From Rhodospirillaceae bacterium (GTDB lineage: Bacteria > Pseudomonadota > Alphaproteobacteria > Thalassobaculales > Thalassobaculaceae): DNA of 34,787 bases. The translations under genes were made by a program, and so were the position numbers. Shown here in pieces: positions 7,826-19,459 of the stretch; position 1 is the stretch's first letter; each line of letters begins with the position of its first letter. The stretch lies in contig NZGS01000124.1 in NCBI GenBank assembly GCA_002690995.1, positions 1 to 34,787 on the forward strand, read 5' to 3'. The notes under the pieces were generated by a model. It ran no database searches. It was not told where the DNA came from and was given only the letters and a program-made list of their open reading frames with translations.

Positions 7826-9474
7826 GGGAAGCTAATATTCGTTACCAAGTAATGTGGGACCGATTAACGACAATAGTAGAGGAACAAGCTAGAACTCTAA
7901 TACGTACTGGCTTTAGTGTTTCAACTCGAGAAGCTGGTGACGTATCGGCGGGCGTATTCGATTTACAAGGACGCATGCTCGCCCAAGCAGTTACAGGAAC
8001 TCCCGGCCATATCAATTCTATGGCACTGTCAGTTGGTCACTTTATCGAGAAATTCCCGATCAAAAAAATGAAAGAAGGCGATGTTTTCCTCACCAATGAT
8101 CCTTGGAAAGGTACCGGTCACCTGCATGACATCGTCGTGGTAACACCAACTTTTAAGAACGGGCGTGTTGTCGCTCTCTTCGCCTGTACAACCCATGTCG
8201 TAGATATTGGGGGTATTGGCATGGCGCCTGACGGAAAGCAAATATATCACGAGGGACTTTATATTCCATTAATGTATCTTTTCAAAGCCGGCCAGTTGAA
8301 TGAAACACTGATAGACTTTGTTCATTACAACTGCAGAGAAGCTAAACAAGTTGAGGGGGATATCTATGCCTTAGCCAATTGCAATGACGTTGGCAGCGAT
8401 CGTCTTAGAGCAATGATGGTCCAATATAAAATTGAAGACCTCAACGAGCTAGCAGAAACAATCATTGAAAGCACCCGAAATGCAATGCGAGCGGCGATAA
8501 GCAAACTTCCAATAACCACGACAACAAACACTATGAAAATTGATGGCTATGATGAGGAAATCGTTCTCAAAGCAAAACTTAGCGTAGTAAACGACACTAT
8601 CGTGATCGATTACGAAGGGTCTTCACCAATATCAGACTTTGGAATTAATGTACCGAAATGCTACACTGATGCCTACACAAGTTTTGGTGTCAAATGTGTT
8701 GTGGCTCCGGAAGTTCCAAATAACGCGGGATCTTTGGCGCATATAATCGTCAAAGCACCCGAAGGCTGTATCCTCAACGCCCCACATCCCTGCGCTGTTG
8801 TAGCTAGATCCACTATTGGCCATATGTTACCAGATGTCGTTTTTGGTTGTTTACATAAACTACTACCTGGTCGGGTCCCTGCAGAAGGTACTTCTTGTCT
8901 ATGGAATTTACGCGTTGGAGCTGGGCATGGAATAACGACGCGAGATCCAAATACTAAGTTCGAAAATACAACTTTTACCGCGATGAGCTTTCATAGCGGT
9001 GGTGCGGGTGCCAGACCAAATAAAGATGGCCTGTCCGCGACCCCATTCCCAAGTGGAGTAAGAAACGTTCCCGTCGAAGTGCTAGAAGCGATCACACCTA
9101 TAGTAATATGGCGCAAAGAGTTGAGACAAAACTCAGGCGGCGCTGGCCAATTCCGGGGGGGACTTGGTCAAAGAATGGTCGTTGGAAATAGAGAAAAAGC
9201 AGAATTTGCTATATTTGGCACTTTTGATCGCGTTAAAAACCCCGCACGCGGGCGAGACGGTGGAAAACCAGGAGCAACTGGTTCCCTTACGTTAACATCA
9301 GGCAAAAAATTGAAAGGAATGGGCCGACAAGTTATTCCAATGGGCGAAGAATTGATAATTGAGATGCCTGGAGGTGGAGGATACGGCAATCCGAAAAGTC
9401 GCGACAGAAGAAAGATAGTGGAAGACATAAGGGCCGGTCTAATAAGCGCTGATAATGTAAAAGAATACGAATAA
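7822..9474 (+). CDS. hyuB: Hydantoinase/oxoprolinase family protein, subunit B (HyuB-like)
   Basis: The 550-residue partner of the preceding HyuA-like subunit has start and stop codons overlapping as ATGA, so the two are translationally coupled. Family marks are the N-terminal FSVSTREAGDVSAGVFD region, TNDPWKGTGHLHDI with its metal-ligand-like Asp and His residues, THVVDIGGIG, and a glycine-rich C terminus containing EMPGGGGYG. Superfamily knowledge (N-methylhydantoinase, 5-oxoprolinase, caprolactamase) makes this the hydrolytic or carboxylating subunit, and it needs HyuA for ATP-dependent activity. It is the last gene of the 4121-9474 operon and converges on rsmB with 28 bases between the stops. 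No clear terminator hairpin is visible there. The specific substrate is unknown. Confidence 0.92.
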   Translation: MREANIRYQVMWDRLTTIVEEQARTLIRTGFSVSTREAGDVSAGVFDLQGRMLAQAVTGTPGHINSMALSVGHFIEKFPIKKMKEGDVFLTNDPWKGTGHLHDIVVVTPTFKNGRVVALFACTTHVVDIGGIGMAPDGKQIYHEGLYIPLMYLFKAGQLNETLIDFVHYNCREAKQVEGDIYALANCNDVGSDRLRAMMVQYKIEDLNELAETIIESTRNAMRAAISKLPITTTTNTMKIDGYDEEIVLKAKLSVVNDTIVIDYEGSSPISDFGINVPKCYTDAYTSFGVKCVVAPEVPNNAGSLAHIIVKAPEGCILNAPHPCAVVARSTIGHMLPDVVFGCLHKLLPGRVPAEGTSCLWNLRVGAGHGITTRDPNTKFENTTFTAMSFHSGGAGARPNKDGLSATPFPSGVRNVPVEVLEAITPIVIWRKELRQNSGGAGQFRGGLGQRMVVGNREKAEFAIFGTFDRVKNPARGRDGGKPGATGSLTLTSGKKLKGMGRQVIPMGEELIIEMPGGGGYGNPKSRDRRKIVEDIRAGLISADNVKEYE

Positions 9475-9502
9475 GCGATTTTTTAAAAAGTTCAAACTGC
9501 TC

Positions 9503-12282
<2,780 letters not shown>

Positions 12283-12312
12283 TCAAGCCTCCTCGCACAT
12301 CAGTGACGCTGA

Positions 12313-12340
12313 AATATACATCTTCCTCAAGATTATCCAA
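12313..12340 (-). promoter_or_regulatory. Candidate guaB promoter
   Basis: Read on the minus strand, TTGGAT (12340-12335) and TATATT (12318-12313) are separated by 16 bases. The -10 box matches consensus at five of six positions; the -35 box matches only the TTG. Transcription would begin just ahead of the strong guaB ribosome-binding site, leaving a short leader. It lies in the gap after rlmE, so guaB-rsmB could be expressed independently. Confidence 0.4.
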
Positions 12341-12390
12341 CCCACTTTTTTGAAAATTGATTATTTTTAACTTTCTAGAAATACATAGTG

Positions 12391-13107
12391 TTAATGCTCA
12401 TTATTGGAAGTAGTTACTTTTCCCCGAAACCCCATAGCAACCACGTAGATTTCAGGAGACTCAGACCGGCTAGCATCTGGCTTTGCATGTCTAACACTTT
12501 TGAATTCCTTTTTCATTCTATTCAATAAAGCGTGTTCGCTACCACCTTTAAAAACTTTTGCAATAAACGAACCGTTCATTGCGAGAACGTCAACCGCGAA
12601 TTCATAAGCTGCCTCACAAAGTCCAATTGTGCGGATGTGATCAGTTTGGGTATGACCAGTTGTTGGCGCAGCCATGTCACTTAAAACAACATCAACATTA
12701 GTTGAAAGGGACTTCAAAAGTAGCTCATAACCACTTTCAGTCATAAAATCAGCCTGTAGCAGCATAGCGCCACTAATTGGCTCCATGGGCAGAATATCTA
12801 AACCAACTACTTTACCAGAGCAACTTTTCGAATTAATGCGATCTGCAGCAATTTGTGTCCACCCACCAGGCGCTGCACCAAGGTCCACTACGAGATACCC
12901 CTTTTTAAACAAATCAAATTTTTGATCCAGTTGGATAAGCTTGAATGCTGAACGGGAACGATAACCCTGCCGTTTTGCCTCTTGCACATACGGATCGTTT
13001 AGTTGCCTTCTTAACCAACGTTGGGAAGACGCACTCCTGCCTTTAGCCGTCCTTAGCTTTACTGTTTTAGTCCGCGCCGCGCCAATTGATGATACCTTTT
13101 TTGCCAT
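12391..13107 (-). CDS. rlmE: 23S rRNA (uridine-2'-O)-methyltransferase
   Basis: This RrmJ/FtsJ-family enzyme 2'-O-methylates a uridine in the 23S rRNA A-loop (U2552 in E. coli). All four catalytic residues of the K-D-K-E tetrad are visible: Lys56 in RSAFKL, Asp144 in LSDMAAP, Lys184 in AKVFKGG and Glu219 in SPEIY. The AdoMet loop DLGAAPGGW is at 75-83. I start it at ATG 13107 (238 residues); the TTG codon just before it is also possible. The N terminus has about 30 basic, Ser/Thr-rich residues before the fold, a longer tail than the E. coli enzyme, as is common in Alphaproteobacteria. It lies upstream of guaB-rsmB in the same direction. The arsenite permease gene ends 83 bases before it and may share its transcript. 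Confidence 0.94.
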   Translation of the reverse strand: MAKKVSSIGAARTKTVKLRTAKGRSASSQRWLRRQLNDPYVQEAKRQGYRSRSAFKLIQLDQKFDLFKKGYLVVDLGAAPGGWTQIAADRINSKSCSGKVVGLDILPMEPISGAMLLQADFMTESGYELLLKSLSTNVDVVLSDMAAPTTGHTQTDHIRTIGLCEAAYEFAVDVLAMNGSFIAKVFKGGSEHALLNRMKKEFKSVRHAKPDASRSESPEIYVVAMGFRGKVTTSNNEH

Positions 13108-13190
13108 CAACTCATAGCGCTCTATGAAATCTATGGTTCAAACTTCAACGCCTTTTTTACTTCAAGTTAAATTTATGTACTCGTCTTTAC

Positions 13191-14216
13191 TTAAGAATGC
13201 TCGAACGCATATTTGGTCTTGTTAGCAAATGCTACCAAGGACAGCATCACAGGAACCTCGACTAAAACCCCAACAACTGTTGCCAAAGCTGCACCTGAAT
13301 TTAGTCCAAATAAGCTAATTGCAACCGCGACAGCCAACTCAAAAAAATTAGAAGTCCCAATGATAGCACACGGAGCCGCCACTTTGAATGGAACTTTCAA
13401 TCGCCATGCCGAAAAATATGCTATGGCAAAGATACCATATGACTGGATTAAAAGCGGTATTGCAATTAATAGGATCAAAACAGGTTGATCTAAAATCACC
13501 TCACCTTGAAAGCCAAATAAAAGCACGACAGTCCCTAAAAGCGCCACGATAGAATAGGGCTTAATCAAAGTGTTAAACTGCTCCAGACGCACATCTCCAT
13601 TCAATTGGTTCGTGATATAGCTTCTCGTCAAAACACCCGCTACTAGAGGCACCACAACGTACAAACCGACCGACAACAGCAGGGTTTCCCATGGAACCGG
13701 GATATCCGTTACGCCGAGTAAAAAAGCAACGATGGGAGCAAAAGCAAAAACCATGATAACATCGTTTAAACTAACCTGAACCAAAGTATAATTTGCGTCG
13801 CCATTGGTTAGGTGTGACCATACAAATACCATGGCTGTACATGGAGCCGCACCTAGCAGGATCAAACCGGCGATATAACTTTCCGCATCTTTTTCGGGTA
13901 TCAGATCTGCAAAAAGCCATCTAAAGAAAAACACTCCAAGGGCCGCCATAGAAAAAGGCTTTAAAAACCAGTTCACAACTAGAGTAATAATCAAACCTTT
14001 GGGTTGTTCTGCGACGCGGTGCAAACTTTTCAAATCTACTGAAACCATCATTGGATAGATCATTGCCCAGATTAGTAGAGCGATAAGAAAGTTCACGCTG
14101 GCATACTCAAGTTCGGACAATAGGAGGAAAATATCTGGAAATAATTTACCAAGGGCAACACCAACCAGAATACAAAGCCCTACCCAAATTGTTAAATACC
14201 GCTCAAAGAGTGACAT
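13191..14216 (-). CDS. acr3: Arsenite efflux permease, ACR3 family
   Basis: The 341-residue inner-membrane protein has about ten hydrophobic segments. It carries the family's key motif [13 protein letters not shown], whose Cys126 in helix 4 corresponds to the essential Cys of characterised Acr3 proteins. A conserved Glu occurs in the late helix containing VLVEVPVML. Acr3 exports arsenite (sometimes antimonite) using the proton gradient. ATG 14216 has a near-perfect GGAGGTG ribosome-binding site seven bases upstream. No ArsR, ArsC or ArsH gene is adjacent, so this is an isolated efflux gene. It sits upstream of rlmE-guaB-rsmB on the same strand, with an 83-base gap. Related bile-acid/sodium symporter-fold proteins are the main alternative, but the Cys motif favours ACR3. 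Confidence 0.9.
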   Translation of the reverse strand: MSLFERYLTIWVGLCILVGVALGKLFPDIFLLLSELEYASVNFLIALLIWAMIYPMMVSVDLKSLHRVAEQPKGLIITLVVNWFLKPFSMAALGVFFFRWLFADLIPEKDAESYIAGLILLGAAPCTAMVFVWSHLTNGDANYTLVQVSLNDVIMVFAFAPIVAFLLGVTDIPVPWETLLLSVGLYVVVPLVAGVLTRSYITNQLNGDVRLEQFNTLIKPYSIVALLGTVVLLFGFQGEVILDQPVLILLIAIPLLIQSYGIFAIAYFSAWRLKVPFKVAAPCAIIGTSNFFELAVAVAISLFGLNSGAALATVVGVLVEVPVMLSLVAFANKTKYAFEHS

Positions 14217-14585
14217 ATTTTACACCTCCGCTTCAGAAATTTAACTTGGGAGAGCCAGCTAGCGCAATACTTTCTTACTGAATTGCCCACCTTAAAACCT
14301 TAACTGCCTTTCTTCAGTTTAGAATGACATCAGATAGCTTAAGAAGTGTAATTTGAGGTTTTCAAGTTGTCCGGCTTTCTTCAACCCGTCGATCTAATGA
14401 AAAATATTTTCTAGATTTTTGAAAAATTCTCATCAAAACCGAACGCGCTAAAATATTTGTTTTCCCTTTAATAGTTATGTCCACGCACTTAGACCTTCAT
14501 TTCAAGCCGAACACATTGGCATTAATCTTGTTTTATCTGTTACGTTACAATAAGTTTTCAGGCAAAACTTTTACGAAGAAGATGC
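14217..14585. other. 369-base divergent intergenic region between acr3 and the Rieske oxygenase
   Basis: No ORF or RNA gene is evident. The acr3 end holds its GGAGGTG ribosome-binding site. The other end holds a -10-like TACAAT (14546-14551, plus strand) without a good -35 box, followed by an AGAAGA-type ribosome-binding site before ATG 14586. The middle is AT-rich and contains a small palindrome, ATTTTTGAAAAAT (14415-14427). Both divergent promoters should lie here, but I cannot place them firmly. Confidence 0.5.
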
Positions 14586-15881
14586 ATGGCAAGCTCTGCA
14601 CAGAATAAATTGATGACGAATATTGGTCCAGGCACGCCGGCTGGCAACGTCCTACGTTCCTTTTGGCAACCGGTGGCGCTGGCAGAGGAACTAAACAATG
14701 ATCGTCCAGTTGCGGCCGTTCAAGTTTTTGGCGAAAGCCTTGTTCTATTCAGAGACCAAGATGGTAATCTGGGTCTCTTAGAGCGAAACTGTGCCCATCG
14801 AGGTGCAGACCTTTGTTACGGCAGACTGGAAGATAACGGTATAAGGTGCCCCTTTCATGGTTGGCTTTTCAGTACGAACGGCGATTGCATGGAGCAGCCA
14901 GCAGAGCCCAAAGACAGCACGCTGCGCCATAGGGTTAAACAGAAATCTTATCCAGCAATCGAAAAAAATGGAATGATCTTTGCCTTCATGGGCAAAGGAG
15001 ATATACCTCCAATCCCCAACTTAGATTGTCTTATAGCGCCATCAACCCATAACTTTTCGTTCAAGGGATTCGTCGACTGCAATTGGTTGCAACTGCTAGA
15101 AGTTGGGATTGATCCGGCCCACGCTTCTTTTCTTCATCGTTTTCTTGAAGATGAGGAGGATGCAAAATACGGTCAGCAATTTAGAGATAATGTTGACAAT
15201 ATTCCGATGACTAAAATTCTAAGAGATTACTATCGTCCGGAGATAAGGGTTGAGAATACCGACTTTGGACATCGATTAATCGCTTTAAGAAATCTTAATA
15301 ATAACGGCATGCATGTAAGAGTCACAAATCAGATATTTCCATCAGCAATCCACATTCCACTTGGCAACGAAATGACACTCACTCAGTGGCATGTTCCAAT
15401 TGATGACTTTCGCAGCTATTGGTATGCGATGTTCACCAGTTTTGGTGACCCCGTTGATAAAGATTTAATGCGAAAGCAACGTCTAGAACTGTATGAATTA
15501 CCTGACTACATTCCCAAAAAAGGGAAATGGAATAACTACGGCTACAATCCGACGGAACAAATTTCGGAAACTTACACTGGCATGGGCAGCGATATTAACG
15601 TCCATGACCAATGGGCTGTCGAATCACAAGGCAGTATACAAGATAGAACAAAGGAGACGTTAGCTACTAGTGATGTCGCGATTAAAGCCTATCGTAAGAA
15701 CCTTATCAAATCTATCCAACAGCAGGATCGCTCCGACGTAAACCTATCGCATTATGATCACAGCATTCCAAAAGCGATCGACGTCATTGCGTCACTTGAT
15801 AATTGGGAAAAAGCCTGGACGGAAGCTGAAATGAAGAGGCGCCAAAGTTGTAGTTGGAAAAGTACTATCAACCAGTTATGA
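14586..15881 (+). CDS. Rieske non-heme iron oxygenase, alpha subunit (phthalate-dioxygenase-like)
   Basis: The 431-residue protein begins with a GPGTPAGNVLRSFWQPVA block typical of the phthalate 4,5-dioxygenase / LigXa group. The Rieske [2Fe-2S] ligands are Cys69-x-His71 and Cys88-x-x-His91. The mononuclear iron site has the bridging Asp176 and ligands His179 and His184 in EVGIDPAHASFLH. Such enzymes hydroxylate or O/N-demethylate aromatic substrates and need a reductase, which is not in this window. Only 16 bases separate it from a glutamine-synthetase-like ligase, clearly one operon. That pairing recalls aniline degradation, where a GS-like enzyme first glutamylates the amine and a Rieske dioxygenase then attacks it. 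The family is firm; the substrate is inferred to be an aromatic or alkyl amine, with modest confidence. Confidence 0.9.
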   Translation: MASSAQNKLMTNIGPGTPAGNVLRSFWQPVALAEELNNDRPVAAVQVFGESLVLFRDQDGNLGLLERNCAHRGADLCYGRLEDNGIRCPFHGWLFSTNGDCMEQPAEPKDSTLRHRVKQKSYPAIEKNGMIFAFMGKGDIPPIPNLDCLIAPSTHNFSFKGFVDCNWLQLLEVGIDPAHASFLHRFLEDEEDAKYGQQFRDNVDNIPMTKILRDYYRPEIRVENTDFGHRLIALRNLNNNGMHVRVTNQIFPSAIHIPLGNEMTLTQWHVPIDDFRSYWYAMFTSFGDPVDKDLMRKQRLELYELPDYIPKKGKWNNYGYNPTEQISETYTGMGSDINVHDQWAVESQGSIQDRTKETLATSDVAIKAYRKNLIKSIQQQDRSDVNLSHYDHSIPKAIDVIASLDNWEKAWTEAEMKRRQSCSWKSTINQL

Positions 15882-15897
15882 AAATAATGGAGAGAAT

Positions 15898-17364
15898 ATG
15901 CCTACTTTGGCCGGAAGTAGTGGATTGAAAAACTTCATCAAGAAACATGGTTTGTGGGATGAAGATCAAAATAAGTCCGCAATGTCAATTCTCAAAAGAA
16001 TTCAAGACCTAGGGCTAGAATCAATACGGCTTTCATTTGCGGATCAGCACGGCTTACTGCGCGGAAAATCTATTTTGGTCGCCGAATTGGAGAGCATTTT
16101 GTCTTCTGGTTGCAGCATGACATCGACACTCCTGCTCAAAGATACGTCAAACAGAACTGTTTTCCCAATATGGGAACAAGGCGCCGGAATGAATGCGTCC
16201 CAGTTTAATGGTGCAGGCGATATGATCATGGTTCCTGATCCAAAAACCTTTAAGGTCCTTCCTTGGTCAAAAAAAACAGGCTGGTTTCTCTGTGATATTT
16301 ATTTTCCGAATGGTGAGCCTATTCCTTTTTCCAGCAGGCGACTATGTTCTCAAGCCGTGGATGCACTTTCCAATCTTGGTTACGAATATTTATCCGGCAT
16401 AGAGATCGAGTTTCATATATTCAAAACTACCGATCCAAAATTAGGCTTTCAGGACTCAGCAATGCCTGGTACGGCGCCAGAAGTCGCACCTTTAGCGCAC
16501 GGATTTCAATACTTATCTGAGGTAAGGTTAGATGAACTTGAACCGGCAATAGATTTAATTCGGGAGGGCGCGTTAGCCTTGGACTTGCCTCTACGAACAG
16601 TGGAAATAGAGTTTGGCCCAAGTCAAGTTGAATTTACGTTTTCCCCATTGGTTGGCAAAGAAAGCGCAGACCTCATGCTACTTTTTAGATCTGCGACCAA
16701 GCAAATTTGTAAAAGAAGTGGTTACCATGCGAGTTTTATGTGCCGACCGGGATTACAAAATGTCTTTGCAAGTGGGTGGCATCTGCATCAATCACTGGTT
16801 AATAGAAGCGATGGCAAAAATGTCTTTGCTTCAGATAAACAAAGCTTGCCGCTATCAAGCGTTGGAAGCCAGTTCGTTGCAGGAATTTTAAAAAACGCAG
16901 ATGCAAGCTGTATTTTTACAACGCCTACGATAAATGGTTACAAAAGATATAAACCTGAGTCACTCGCCCCAGACCGTATCCTCTGGGCCAAAGATAACAG
17001 AGGCGCGATGGTAAGAGTGTTAGGTTCGAGTGAAGATCAGGATTCTAGAATTGAAAATAGGGTCGGGGACCCGGGTGCAAATCCCTATTTTTATTTAATG
17101 TCACAAATTTTATCAGGCTTAGATGGGATAGAACATAAACTCACTCCGCCTCCCATGACAGAAACACCGTACACTAGTGATGCCGATCGGTTACCACAAA
17201 GTCTAATTGAAGCCGCCGATGCGTTCGACAGAAGTTCTTTTTATAGAACAAAATTGGGCGACGAATTTGTGGAATATTTACTGAAAATAAAAAGGAATGA
17301 AATCAACAGATTTCTATCAGAAGTCACCGATTGGGAACACAGAGAATATTTTGAGATTTTATGA
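15898..17364 (+). CDS. Glutamine-synthetase-family ligase (gamma-glutamyl amine synthetase-like)
   Basis: The 488-residue protein has the GS beta-grasp segment RLSFADQHGLLRGK (about 44-57) and PDPKTFKVLPW. The catalytic core includes E169 and E171 (GIEIEF), E238 and E245 (EFGPSQVEF), the ATP/metal His motif W-H295-L-H297-Q-S-L, and a C-terminal R384-x-E386-x-R388 block before GANPY. These place it in the PuuA/GlnA-like group that joins glutamate to amines rather than in the housekeeping GlnA group, whose tyrosine-adenylylation signature near the C terminus I do not see. It is translated from ATG 15898 with a GGAGAG site, directly after the Rieske gene. A role in glutamylating the oxygenase's amine substrate is an attractive inference from context; ordinary gamma-glutamyl-polyamine synthesis is the main alternative. 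Confidence 0.88.
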   Translation: MPTLAGSSGLKNFIKKHGLWDEDQNKSAMSILKRIQDLGLESIRLSFADQHGLLRGKSILVAELESILSSGCSMTSTLLLKDTSNRTVFPIWEQGAGMNASQFNGAGDMIMVPDPKTFKVLPWSKKTGWFLCDIYFPNGEPIPFSSRRLCSQAVDALSNLGYEYLSGIEIEFHIFKTTDPKLGFQDSAMPGTAPEVAPLAHGFQYLSEVRLDELEPAIDLIREGALALDLPLRTVEIEFGPSQVEFTFSPLVGKESADLMLLFRSATKQICKRSGYHASFMCRPGLQNVFASGWHLHQSLVNRSDGKNVFASDKQSLPLSSVGSQFVAGILKNADASCIFTTPTINGYKRYKPESLAPDRILWAKDNRGAMVRVLGSSEDQDSRIENRVGDPGANPYFYLMSQILSGLDGIEHKLTPPPMTETPYTSDADRLPQSLIEAADAFDRSSFYRTKLGDEFVEYLLKIKRNEINRFLSEVTDWEHREYFEIL

Positions 17365-17443
17365 AGATTATTTTATTTTCTTTTTTGTTTCATCAAATGC
17401 CCAAAATTTCGACTTTTGATATGAACTACCATTTTTGTCATCA

Positions 17444-17463
17444 GATTGGAGGTTTTTCCAATC
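17444..17463 (+). other. 7-bp perfect hairpin between the GS-like gene and the TauD-like gene
   Basis: GATTGGA and TCCAATC form perfect arms around a 6-base loop in the 194-base gap. No U-tract follows, so this is not a classic intrinsic terminator. It may mark an mRNA end or a processing site. The rest of the gap is AT-rich and otherwise unremarkable. Confidence 0.25.
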
Positions 17464-17558
17464 GGGATAAAAAAAATGCTTCATAGACTTTTATGAACTG
17501 GTACTTTGGTTTCAAATTTTCCTAATGGATACTTAAAATTCGCGCGAGGTGAAGTTTA

Positions 17559-18479
17559 ATGAACCCTCAGATAGAAGCTATTGATGCAACTCTCGGAGCT
17601 GTAATTACGAATATTAATTTGGCGAACTTAACTGAAACTCATTGGCAGCTTATAGATACGGCTTTTAATGATTACGCCTTATTAGTTTTCCCTGACCAAT
17701 ATTTATCAGCTGAAGCTCAGGTCGATTTTTCCCAACATTTCGGCGAAATCGAAATGCTCCGCGGGACCGAGGGTGGAAAAGCTGTTTCAATAAGCAACCA
17801 AAAACCTGACGGCACTGTTCTAAAAGTCGATGAAAAACACGACAAGCATCGTTTCATGACATTAAGAGGCAATGAGGGATGGCATATGGACAGCACTTAT
17901 ATGCCTCTGGCCGCAAAGGCTGGCGTCCTGTCGGCAAAAGTTGTTCCTTCAAGCGGCGGTGAAACCGAGTTCGCCGATATGCGAGCGGCATATGATGAGT
18001 TAGCTCCTTCTACAATCGAAGAAATTTCTAAATTATCCGCATTCCATTCACTCTACCAGAGCCAGGCAAAAAATGGCTACAAAGTAGAAACCGGGAAAGG
18101 CTATGGGTATCACACCGAAGGAGCCCCACTCAGACCACTCATAAAGAAACATCCTGTAACGGGACGGAATGCTCTTTGTATCGGTAGGCATGCCTACAAA
18201 ATTCCAGGCATGGACGATAAAGAAGCTAACAATTTATTAGATTCACTTCTCGAGCAGGCGTGCCAGCAGCCAAGGCTTTATAAACACTCATGGTTACCAG
18301 GCGACCTTGTAATTTGGGACAATCGATGCGTATTACATAGGGCATGTCCTTACGACGTATCCGAACCGCGTGTTTTACAAGCAACGAGAATAAGCGGCGA
18401 TCCAATGAGTGAATTTGCGGAAACAGGAGCCGATGATCTAGCCAGTGCCTTTGAACCATCAAAAGCGAATACCCTATAG
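17559..18479 (+). CDS. TauD/TfdA-family Fe(II)/2-oxoglutarate-dependent dioxygenase
   Basis: The 306-residue enzyme has the iron facial triad His109-x-Asp111 (GWHMDSTYMP) and distal His260 (CVLHRACP), plus the 2-oxoglutarate-binding Arg271 eleven residues later. Length and order match taurine, 2,4-D and related dioxygenases, which hydroxylate a substrate next to a sulfonate, ether or amine and so release it. ATG 17559 has a GAGGTG site (17546-17551). It stands 194 bases after the Rieske/GS pair with its own leader, and it converges on the dienelactone-hydrolase-family gene. No sulfonate transporter is adjacent, so taurine is not specially indicated. The fold and chemistry are certain; the substrate is unknown. 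Confidence 0.9.
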   Translation: MNPQIEAIDATLGAVITNINLANLTETHWQLIDTAFNDYALLVFPDQYLSAEAQVDFSQHFGEIEMLRGTEGGKAVSISNQKPDGTVLKVDEKHDKHRFMTLRGNEGWHMDSTYMPLAAKAGVLSAKVVPSSGGETEFADMRAAYDELAPSTIEEISKLSAFHSLYQSQAKNGYKVETGKGYGYHTEGAPLRPLIKKHPVTGRNALCIGRHAYKIPGMDDKEANNLLDSLLEQACQQPRLYKHSWLPGDLVIWDNRCVLHRACPYDVSEPRVLQATRISGDPMSEFAETGADDLASAFEPSKANTL

Positions 18480-18519
18480 ACTCTAAAGTCTTTAAAATAT
18501 AGCAAACAAACTATCAGTA

Positions 18520-19266
18520 TTACTTGTCAGGTTGTTTTAACTGCCGCTCCCACATTTCAAACAAGCGCGCCCAGGTCGCTTCGGCGGCCTCCGGCGCATA
18601 AGCAGATCGTTCAGGAAAACAAAATCCATGTTGCGTGTTTTTGTATACCTCAACCGAATACTTAATTTTTGTTTTAGCTAAAGCATCTTTGAGGTCAGGA
18701 ATAATATTTTCTGGAACATGCTGATCAACCTCAGCGAAAGCGTAGTAAAGTTCTGCTTGAATTTCAGGAAGCAGCAAATGTGGCGAATCCGCATGATCTG
18801 TGATAATTCCAACGCCATATAAAGAACCCGCCGCTTTTATTCGTGTTGGGAACTTTGCCGCCACGGTAGTGATGTAACGACCACTCATACAATGGCCAAC
18901 GCATCCAACAGGACCAGCTTTGGCTAATCCCTGACCATCCAACCACGATAATATGCACGACGTATCCTCAACAACCATCGCATTGCTTAGATGATCCATG
19001 GCTGCAAAAATCACTCTAGTCATATCTTCATTTCGCTGCAGTAAATTAAACCGAAGAGTACCCATTCTGTAGTACATATCAGGAAGGATACAAAAATAGC
19101 CTGCTTTGGCAATACGCCTGGCCATATTGCGAAGTTCCTCACGATAACCAGGTGCATCCATGTAAAAAATAATAGCAGGTGCTGGTGCGCCATCCGCAGG
19201 AGCTGCCGCGAAACCCTGCATCACGCCTGCACGTGTGCAAATTTCTACTTCTTTTTCCCAAAGCAT
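18520..19266 (-). CDS. Dienelactone hydrolase family protein
   Basis: The 248-residue alpha/beta hydrolase uses a cysteine nucleophile: G122... G124-H-C126-M-S-G128 replaces the usual Ser elbow, as in dienelactone hydrolase. Asp181 (AEVDQHVP) and His213 (NTQHGFCFP) complete the triad. The YMDAPGYREEL segment near residue 40 forms the oxyanion side, and there is no signal peptide. Classical members hydrolyse 4-carboxymethylenebutenolide in the chlorocatechol pathway, but many homologues act on other lactones or esters. The ring-cleavage genes that would define such a pathway are absent here. ATG 19266 has an AGAGGAG site. It converges on the TauD-like gene and diverges from the CoA-transferase gene. 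The triad is intact, so an active enzyme is expected; the physiological lactone is unknown. Confidence 0.88.
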   Translation of the reverse strand: MLWEKEVEICTRAGVMQGFAAAPADGAPAPAIIFYMDAPGYREELRNMARRIAKAGYFCILPDMYYRMGTLRFNLLQRNEDMTRVIFAAMDHLSNAMVVEDTSCILSWLDGQGLAKAGPVGCVGHCMSGRYITTVAAKFPTRIKAAGSLYGVGIITDHADSPHLLLPEIQAELYYAFAEVDQHVPENIIPDLKDALAKTKIKYSVEVYKNTQHGFCFPERSAYAPEAAEATWARLFEMWERQLKQPDK

Positions 19267-19459
19267 GTTTCATTCTCCTCTTACTTCACTACAAAAGTAG
19301 TTATATGATCCAAAAACTTGAGAAAATTGGTTTAGTTTTTGATCAGAAATGAGTTGTCGACATAATCCAACTAGCATGTACGCGAGAATCTTTTTACGAT
19401 TACTCGATACACAAAGTCAAAAGTTACTTTTCAGAGTTAATAAAACATAGGTGATTAAC

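Noticed and set aside
17559-18479. Naming the dioxygenase TauD (taurine)
   Set aside because: The family motifs are shared by many substrates, and no taurine or sulfonate transport genes are adjacent.
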